A stretch of 64,000 nt of DNA from Orbilia blumenaviensis (taxonomy: Eukaryota > Ascomycota > Orbiliomycetes > Orbiliales > Orbiliaceae). Below the pieces are notes generated by a model. That model was not told where the DNA came from. It made no database searches and saw only the letters and a program-made list of their open reading frames with translations. Position numbers and translations under genes: made by a program. The stretch spans positions 1,798,001 through 1,862,000 of the forward strand of contig JAVHNS010000006.1 in assembly GCA_036872755.1 (NCBI GenBank), written 5' to 3'. This document shows positions 57,663-64,000 of the stretch, in pieces (within the stretch, counting starts at the first letter, position 1; each line of letters begins with the position of its first letter).

Positions 57663-58963
57663 GTCGAGTCTCGACTCAGCATCTAAGCTGACACTCCATT
57701 AGAGCCCAAAATCATCACGTGCAGGTACCTAAGTATGTTTGAATTACTAGCTAGCTTCTGAGTGTCGAGTCTCGACTCAGCATCTAAGCTGACACTCCAT
57801 TGAAGCCCAAAATCATCACGTGCAGGTACTTAAGCTCTCTAAGGGAAAATCCCATTATAGGTATTGAGTCTTGACCCAAAATCTAAGCTGACACTTCATT
57901 GGAGCTCAAAATCATCACGTGCAGGTACTTGGGCCCTCTAAGTATCGAGTCTCGACTCAGCATCTAAGCTGACACGCCATTGGAGCCCAAAATAATCACG
58001 TGAAGATACTTAAACTCTCTAAGCTAGGTATTGAGTCTTGACCCAAAATCTAAGCTGACACTCAATTGGAGCCCAAAATCATCACGTGTAGGGGGGTACC
58101 TACCTTGGTAGGGGGCAACCTCTGAGCTCGGGTCTTGACTCAATATCTAAGCTGACACTCTATTTGAAGCCCAAAGTCATCACGTGTAGTTACTTAATTG
58201 GGTAACTAATTGCTTCTATAGTCGGTGAGGGTATCGAGTCTCGGCTCAAGATCTAAGCTGACACTCAATTGGAGCCCAAAATCATCACGTGTAGTGGGGT
58301 ACCTACCTTGGTAGGGGACAACCTCTGAGATCGAGTCTCGACCCAAAATCTAAGCTGACACCGCATTTGAAGCCCAAAATCATCACGTGTATGAACTTGA
58401 GTACCTAGTAGGTAAGTAATTATCAAGTAGCCAGTAGCAACCTTTGAGCCGAGTCTCAACCCAAAATCTAAGCTGACACCGCATTTGAGGCCTAAATTCA
58501 TCACGTGTATAATCGAGCCCTCCCATGGGTGTTGAGTATCGACTCAAGATCTAAGCTGACACTCCATTTGATGCCAAAATCGTCACGTGAATATACATGA
58601 GTAAGTGGGTACCTACTTATAAAGATTAGCAAGCAACCTCTGAGCTGAGTCCTGACTCAATATCTAAGCTGACACTCCATTTGAAGCCAAATATCATCAC
58701 GTGTGGTACTTGATCATGATGAGTAGCAACCTCCATTTAAAGTATTACCCAGCCTCTGGTATTGGACTGTCGAGTCTCGACCCAGCATCTAAGCTGACAC
58801 TTCATTGGAGCCCAAAATCATCACGTGCAGGTACTAGTGGTCACATACTTAGTAGTCGGTAGCAACATCCATTAAGTTTTGCCCAGCCTCTGGAGATCGA
58901 TACTTGAGTCTCGACTCGGCATCTAAGCTGACACTCCATTGGAGCCCAAAATCATCACGTGCA
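57663..58963 (+). repeat. Array B: thirteen copies of a ~60-bp core carrying TCACGTG
   Basis: Thirteen same-orientation cores are separated by unrelated spacers of about 20-75 bp. Order within a core: GAGTCTYGACYCA-like inverted repeat, then ATCTAAGCTGACAC, a 10-12-bp variable part, GAAGCCCAAA-like string, and TCACGTG. CACGTG starts at 57716, 57817, 57916, 57997, 58083, 58181, 58286, 58384, 58502, 58584, 58698, 58822 and 58956. The 14-mer ATCTAAGCTGACAC and the 7-mer TCACGTG are perfect in all thirteen, while the inverted repeat and spacers vary. Thus the array is not head-to-tail identical; two blocks stay constant at a near-fixed distance (about 40 bp). CACGTG is the E-box bound by bHLH factors, and RTCACRTG is the yeast CDEI/Cbf1 consensus, matched in every copy. 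Confidence 0.9.
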
Positions 58964-59419
58964 TACAATTGGCCTACTTCGCTAAATTCCTCGGCATCGA
59001 TCGTTTAGGAGCGATCAGCTTGTAATTATAATGGCTAAATTTATCACGTGCTGTGGTACATGTAATTGGTTGAGGATGCTTCCTGTCGATTTCGAAGCAG
59101 GCTAGATTACGAAGTTTGTTTGCAGACTTGATATCAGCTAAGTATGGCCTCGTGATGATGGGTACTAGTATTACTTAATTATGTTCCGTGGCGGCGGCTC
59201 GCCTCATCCGCTGGCTATGAAAAGCAGATAATCTATCTACAGAGCGTGCTGAGACTGATAAAGCTCAGCTAGTAGTATGTACATAAAAGATTACAACATA
59301 TTCGTCGAAGAGTAATCCCAATTAAGAGGCGAAAGCGAATCCTGAACCGTTAAACCATTGACCAGCTAACAAAAAAAATCGAAATCCCAGAACTCCGGAC
59401 CCATGATATATTACCAATC
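58964..59419. other. Region between array B and the DUF3405 gene
   Basis: Contains one more ATCACGTG at 59043-59050 without the rest of the core, perhaps an array edge. The remainder is the 3' region of the minus-strand gene. No gene. Confidence 0.4.
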
Positions 59420-60897
59420 CTAATTAAAGAACTCGCCTTTGATAGGGTGTACCAAGGCTGTTGGCCAGCACGCGCTTGGTGTTTTCCGTGCATCATACCA
59501 TTCTTGCCAAAACTTTTGCGAGTGCGGGTTTACGAAGAAATACTGCCGTGCTATGTTAGTAGCTGTCTGAACAATTTGAGAAAAGTTTACTGGGAGGGGG
59601 TACTTACAGTGCATCCGGTAGCTGCTTTGCTATACTGTACAGTCCTCGGATCATTCTTCCCCAACTCCTCGAGCTCCAGCGAATGCCTTCCCGACGGCGA
59701 GTTTCTTGGACAATACAATGGGTGCTGGTAGTAGAATGTCGTCAAACTTTCCTTATACGCTACAGTTGGTGCAAAGTATTCGTAATAGCAATTCACCCCC
59801 TTTTCGTTATATTCATTCATCTTCTCGATCAGTCGCCTCGACCAGCCCCACATCGGCCCGATAGCCGTCCGGGTGTCCTCGTGTCCTCCAAAATCCCGTA
59901 GACATTTATCGTCAAACCACATCCATCCTTCGCTCGGCCGTTTTAGAGCCGCAAAGCTAACTAAATCCGGTGTCTCTGGCATATCTTGGTCGGCTTCCTG
60001 GCGTTCCCGATGGGATTTGTATTCTTTGTCAACATTGTTGAGGAATTCGTCCCAGCGACCGATTAGACGAAGGTCAGATTCGATCGAGTATATGAAGTCG
60101 TATTGTTTGTTGTTTGTAAGGAACATCTGAAGCGCGAGATGATTGTGTTCCATTATATTTTTAAATGGCGCAGTGCCGTTCAAAAATTTCTTCACATCGC
60201 CCGTCGAGAATATCTGAGTAAGATTCCTAAGCTCCTTGGGAATATACTTGTTTGTCCATTCTCTACGTTTAGAAGCTGGACCGTCATTATGTATAAGGAA
60301 AAACACATCGTAGTTTGCCAGTCCAGCCTCGAGAACGACGGAGCGGGCGTGGAGTTTGAATTCCTTTCCCCATGGGTGACCGGATGCGAGACGGACAATA
60401 AAAGCGCGGGTGTTGGTTGGTTTGTTGTTGTTGGCGATGAGGTCCATAACTTCCGGCGATGGAGAAACATAGGGCTTGAACCGGGCGGTATAAGACCAGC
60501 ATTCGTTGCGGGCTGGTGGGACACTAACAGAATACCACCTTGTGCTGTTTTTGGCCCCGGTAAGGACTACATTGCTTCCCTCGCGGAGAATAGTGTGCTC
60601 TGTATTTGGTGTAGGCGGGTTGAAAATACTAGCTGTATGGGATTTTTCATCTTGGCTGAGGGGTGATAGGTTCTTTTGTGGTGGTTTGGGGATTTTTGCG
60701 GCGGTGCTGCCGCTGAGAGAGGGGTCTTTTGTCGATAAGGCGTCCGGCGCACTTAGTACGTAAAACTTAATAGAAAGAAAGAATACAAGAACAAAAAACG
60801 TCCCAGTTACTAGCATAACAATATGTCGCAGATGTCTTATCGGAGTGCCCCTTGCCGTTACCGGCGGCGGAAATTTTTCTGGGAGTGACATGTGCAT
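59420..60897 (-). CDS. DUF3405 family type II membrane protein
   Basis: Two exons (59608-60897 and 59420-59542) give 470 aa from the ATG at 60897. A single membrane segment near residues 24-46 (HIVMLVTGTFFVLVFFLSI) follows a short basic tail, giving a type II topology with a lumenal domain. The fungal DUF3405 signature is clear: IMEHNHLALQMFL, then YDFIYSIESDLRLIGRWDEFL, SFAALKRPSEGWMWFDDK and GPMWGWSRRLIEKMN. The domain resembles a Golgi-type glycosyltransferase fold (SIESDLR could play the DxD-like role), but no activity is established to my knowledge. N-glycosylation sequons (NSTRW, NLTQ, NGTA) are present. The exon 2 acceptor used (CAG before YFFVNP) is the one that keeps frame. The gene lies 0.45 kb beyond array B. 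Confidence 0.85.
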
Positions 60898-62628
60898 TTT
60901 CAAGTCGTTAAAAAAATAAAAAAAATAAAAAATCTCCCCTCCAGGGTGAGGAGTCGGGTACTGCGAAAATTTATGAAAGAGAAAAGAGATTTCGGAGACA
61001 GAGGCGTATCATAGTAGGGTTTATAGGTATTTCGCAGGCGACGAATAATCAATTTAGGGGAGGAAGGTGGCCTGTTGGAACGGTGCTGCATGCATGTAAC
61101 ATTAGTTGTGTGATACTATTGTCGTAATGTCGTGCACAAAGGAATTTAAAGGCGCCCTCCTGTGTTACAAGATGCACACCGAGTGGGACCTCCGGCTATT
61201 TAAGTGCGCTTCAGAGGCACAAGGCTGGCTCTTAAAATTACTTCTTTGGTGGGTGGCCTGGCCAAAATGTTGGATTGGATGTTGGATGTTGTAACTGAGC
61301 TTGGACGTCAGTACTCCTTCGTAAACGCTGTCTCCTGTGCGTTGGGCTTGTGGTATTTTCCTAGCCGCAAATTGCTGTATTCGGGCTCGAAAGATGTATT
61401 TCTACCGAATTTAGCAGCGAAAACTTCAAAAATATCATCATGGAAGGCGGTTAGTCAACCTGAAGATATTTCGCATGAATTCCCTTGAGGATATGCTGCC
61501 ACCCGCAAAATAATTGCATTGTGCCAGTTGAACAGCCCCTCTCCCTGCATCCCGGCGCACCTCTCGCGCTCAATTGCAAAAACATCCTGCTCAAGCTGAT
61601 TGCTGTTATAGTCTTTTTTTTCATGCAATGTGATCCGGCCCGGTACCGTAAGCGAGTGATACTTTGCCCTGATCAGGCCAAAATTACGACCGTGCCGCGC
61701 TTGTGCGTGCTCTCGAACAGGCCTTGGTGCTGGCCCATGCATTCTGTGAAACCAATCAAAAATAACACATGGATGGCGAAGACCCTGGAAGCGCCCTCCG
61801 AGATGATGTGGCATCCGGTTTTTACATGGACCATATAATCAGTATTGATATTATTATTACCCAAGTCGGCATGGGACCCTTTTTATTTGTAGGCTGGTTT
61901 TTTCTAATTTAATATTTTCGCTGCATGCATGATGTGGGACGTATCGCACATGGCGATAAGGTGATAGTGTAATCGGAGTTGTCAAGTCCCTGGCTTTAAC
62001 CCGGAACCGCCTTAAGGATTTGCAAATTTGTACGTACTCTCGGCTTCGAATTCTGGGCGCCTCGCATGTTTCAGGTCGGATAAGACAAAAATATAAGTAT
62101 GCCTTGAGTACTCTGCAAACGCTCTGCTGGGGGCATTTATTCTAGGTCGGCTGGTCCGAACCGTAGCCAGGTTCTCGAACAGCAGAATAATTTAGCCTGT
62201 CAAGCGCTACTGCCATTTTTTCACAAACACTCTGTACACTACTGACAGCCAGCACGACGTTTTTGTCGCGGGCTTTATTCAGAAATAACCCTTGATGTCT
62301 TCTCGGCAGCCACACTTCCACGAGGAAACGTTTGTCAATTCCGAGTACCCGGTGTATAGTGGATACGTATTCTTAGCAGCCCTCGCGAGAGAAAAATTTA
62401 AGCTTGTTAGTTGCTTCATTCTATGTTTGATTGCGTGAAGTCAATATATGGGAACTGAAATCAAAGAAACGCTGGGGATAATTAGGTCCTAAGATCTTTA
62501 TAGGATTTTGTCTGACTCTAGTACTATAGCAATAGATAAATATACGGCTAATTAAGCTAGATCGGTACATAGAACGGTTGGCTCCGTTAATAATTGGATC
62601 TGGGATACCAAGAACGGTATCGCTTTTC
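60898..62628. other. Gene-free 1.7-kb stretch
   Basis: Promoter of the DUF3405 gene followed by 3' sequence of the next minus-strand gene. A-rich tract near 60909-60930. Small frames occur on both strands without recognisable product. Confidence 0.4.
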
Positions 62629-63636
62629 TCATGGCTTAATCAAGATCTTGCCCGTCGCACGACCGCCGTCGAGCCTATCGAACGCCTTCTGGTAATCGTC
62701 CAATGAAAATACACTATCAACAAGCATCCTAACTTTCCCTTCTTCAAAAAACCGATTCACGTGTATCATATCAGATCCCCTGGGCTCCATGATAAAAAAG
62801 TAGTTTGTGACGTCCTTGGCCGTATTTCCGGCCGGCTTCCTGGGTTCGGTGGCTTCGACGATTGATAGAAGTTTTCCTCCATTTTTCACACAATTCCATG
62901 ACTGAGAGAGAGACTCGCCGCCTTTACAATCAATAACGAGATCAACTTTTCGACTCTCATCCTCCGCAATCCATTCATTAAGACTTTGTTTCCTATAGTC
63001 TATGACCTCGGTGGCTCCGAGTTCTTTGACCAAATCCACGTTGGAAGTGCCGCAAACCGCAACAATACCACCGACGCCAGCTTCTCTGGCAAGTTGAAGC
63101 AGCCAAATCCCAACTCCGCCACTGGCAGCAATGATAAGAACCCTCTTGGAGGAATTTGCTTTTCGCCCTTCTTCATCGGCATCAAACCCGGCAAGACCGC
63201 CTTGGTCGAAAAGCGCTTGAACAGCCGTGATAGCACTAAGCGGGACGCTGGCTGCCTCTACAGGATCAAGTGATTTAGGCCGGAGCGCGAGCTCCTCTGT
63301 ATATGCAACCGTATACTCTCGTGCATTACCGGGGTGAGAGACACCAGTTCGACCCCAAATTTCGGTGCCCGCCGCGAACGGGGAATTTGCAGGAGCTTGT
63401 ACAACAGTTCCTGAAAGATCGTAGCAGGGGACAATTTTAGGATCTTTTCCGTAGTATTCGAGAGCAAAGGAAGGCCAGCGAAGTTCGCCCGCACAAGGAG
63501 AGGTAGCGTGGACGCGGATCAAGTGTTCGTTGGAACCTGGGGTAATTGTGGGGAGTGGAACAGTCGTGAGTATAACTTCAGCCTTGCTTGGGTCGGGCTG
63601 GGAGAGGCTACGGATGGTTGATGGGAGGCTGGACAT
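62629..63636 (-). CDS. MDR-family NAD(P)H-dependent oxidoreductase (zinc-free, quinone-reductase-like)
   Basis: One exon of 335 aa, the usual length. The GroES-like N-domain (CAGELRWPSF, ADLSG-type GTVV, AGTEIWGRTG) is followed by a Rossmann domain with ASGGVGIWLLQLA near residues 170-182, which is the family's nucleotide-binding loop. LGATEVIDYR and VDLVIDCKGG are further signatures. The catalytic and structural zinc cysteine sets of alcohol dehydrogenases are absent, so it belongs with zeta-crystallin/enoyl-reductase-like members. The substrate cannot be told from sequence. The C-terminal GRATGKILIKP is typical of the family. No secondary-metabolism neighbours are in the window. Confidence 0.88.
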   Translation of the reverse strand: MSSLPSTIRSLSQPDPSKAEVILTTVPLPTITPGSNEHLIRVHATSPCAGELRWPSFALEYYGKDPKIVPCYDLSGTVVQAPANSPFAAGTEIWGRTGVSHPGNAREYTVAYTEELALRPKSLDPVEAASVPLSAITAVQALFDQGGLAGFDADEEGRKANSSKRVLIIAASGGVGIWLLQLAREAGVGGIVAVCGTSNVDLVKELGATEVIDYRKQSLNEWIAEDESRKVDLVIDCKGGESLSQSWNCVKNGGKLLSIVEATEPRKPAGNTAKDVTNYFFIMEPRGSDMIHVNRFFEEGKVRMLVDSVFSLDDYQKAFDRLDGGRATGKILIKP

Positions 63637-64000
63637 TTTGATCGTGACTTGGTAGATTTAATACCTGGCCCTGGAGTAATGCCTTCTTTCAAGTAAATTG
63701 ATGATAATAGTAGAAACTAATCTCAAGATAGTGATGATGATGCGATGGTGGTGAAGTGAATAGTTCTACAGGCGAACATCAAGCTCCCATTATATAGAAT
63801 CATTTCTAAAGACATATCAAGGCATCTTCTATGCCTCGTAAGTAGATTTCACCAATCCATATAAAATTCACGCACATTTACGATGCCACAACGGTAACAT
63901 CGTAGAATTAACGTTATAGCATTGCGACATCGCTGAAATCCGCGAGCCGGCTCGTTTTCGTGAAGCTGCTGTTAAGTTTCGCATATTTGGGCCACCTACG
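63637..64000. other. Promoter side of the MDR oxidoreductase gene
   Basis: No gene visible in the last 364 bp. A short GATGATG run lies near 63730-63745. The stretch presumably holds the promoter of the minus-strand gene. Confidence 0.4.

Noticed and set aside
58265..58504. Minus-strand frame of 79 codons within array B
   Set aside because: It spans two repeat units and inherits its openness from them; other units do not keep the frame.
57663..58963. Array B as a CRISPR array
   Set aside because: Cores are too long, partly degenerate and unevenly spaced, the genome is eukaryotic and no cas genes are present.
55592..58963. Calling the arrays a centromere because of the CDEI-like RTCACRTG
   Set aside because: The CDEI consensus is short and shared with general bHLH sites; no CDEIII or CENP-A evidence can be read from sequence. 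Kept only as one hypothesis.
61100..61860. Overlapping frames of 90-120 codons on both strands
   Set aside because: No domain, no consistent strand and no splice partners; treated as chance.
1..64000. tRNA, rRNA or complete transposable elements
   Set aside because: I looked for tRNA B-box-like GGTTCGA contexts, rRNA blocks, transposase or reverse-transcriptase motifs and terminal repeats and found none I could support by eye. A tRNAscan or RepeatMasker run would settle it.

Overview
The window is a chromosome segment of a filamentous ascomycete (Pezizomycotina). The evidence is many short GT-AG introns (about 50-190 bp), pyrimidine-rich 5' leaders, fungal-restricted families (Pom34-like nucleoporin, DUF3405, Any1-type PQ-loop protein, Mrx11-like protein) and no bacterial-style operons. 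Class cannot be fixed from sequence alone; an early-diverging class such as Orbiliomycetes or Pezizomycetes is only a guess. Gene models below are hand-spliced; most exon joins are supported by continuous reading frame and recognisable protein.

Layout. 0-5.9 kb: a nine-exon FAD-dependent sugar-lactone-type oxidase, a decayed SRPK-like protein kinase (in-frame stop, frameshift, missing N-lobe) and a doubtful small ORF. 7.4-11.4 kb: NMN adenylyltransferase and, convergent to it, a molybdenum sulfite oxidase ending in a PTS1-like tripeptide. 11.4-15.5 kb: a long gene-free stretch and leader in front of glycogen synthase (15.5-17.9 kb). 20.6-27.3 kb: cytosolic glutamyl-tRNA synthetase and a HID1/Ecm30 family gene. 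27.3-37.3 kb: gene-poor, with an unrecognised transmembrane protein carrying a Cys/His cluster (30.9-33.0 kb) and a metzincin-type metalloprotease (34.3-35.1 kb). 37.3-51.6 kb: dense housekeeping block: Any1-type PQ-loop protein, a fungal unknown, a putative mitochondrial protein, mitochondrial ribosomal bL19m, a Pom34-type nucleoporin, an uncertain gene, a low-complexity coiled-coil protein, TIM22 and an Mrx11-like mitochondrial membrane protein. 51.6-59.4 kb: almost gene-free, holding two repeat arrays. 59.4-63.6 kb: a DUF3405 type II membrane protein and an MDR-family NAD(P)H oxidoreductase.

Functional themes. Four nuclear genes for mitochondrial proteins (two of them a divergent pair) lie within 12 kb, but they are interleaved with unrelated genes, so this may be chance. 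There is no secondary-metabolite cluster, no recognisable complete transposon, no CRISPR array and no tRNA or rRNA that I could identify.

Most unusual structure: at 55.6-59.0 kb two same-orientation arrays, six and thirteen copies, are built of short conserved cores separated by variable spacers. All thirteen units of the second array keep a perfect 14-mer (ATCTAAGCTGACAC) and a perfect TCACGTG box about 40 bp further on; all six units of the first keep GTCATGTGAT. Both share GCCCAAA, five bases, CAYGTG. This looks like constrained protein-binding or chromatin architecture rather than a simple drifting satellite; its role is unknown.
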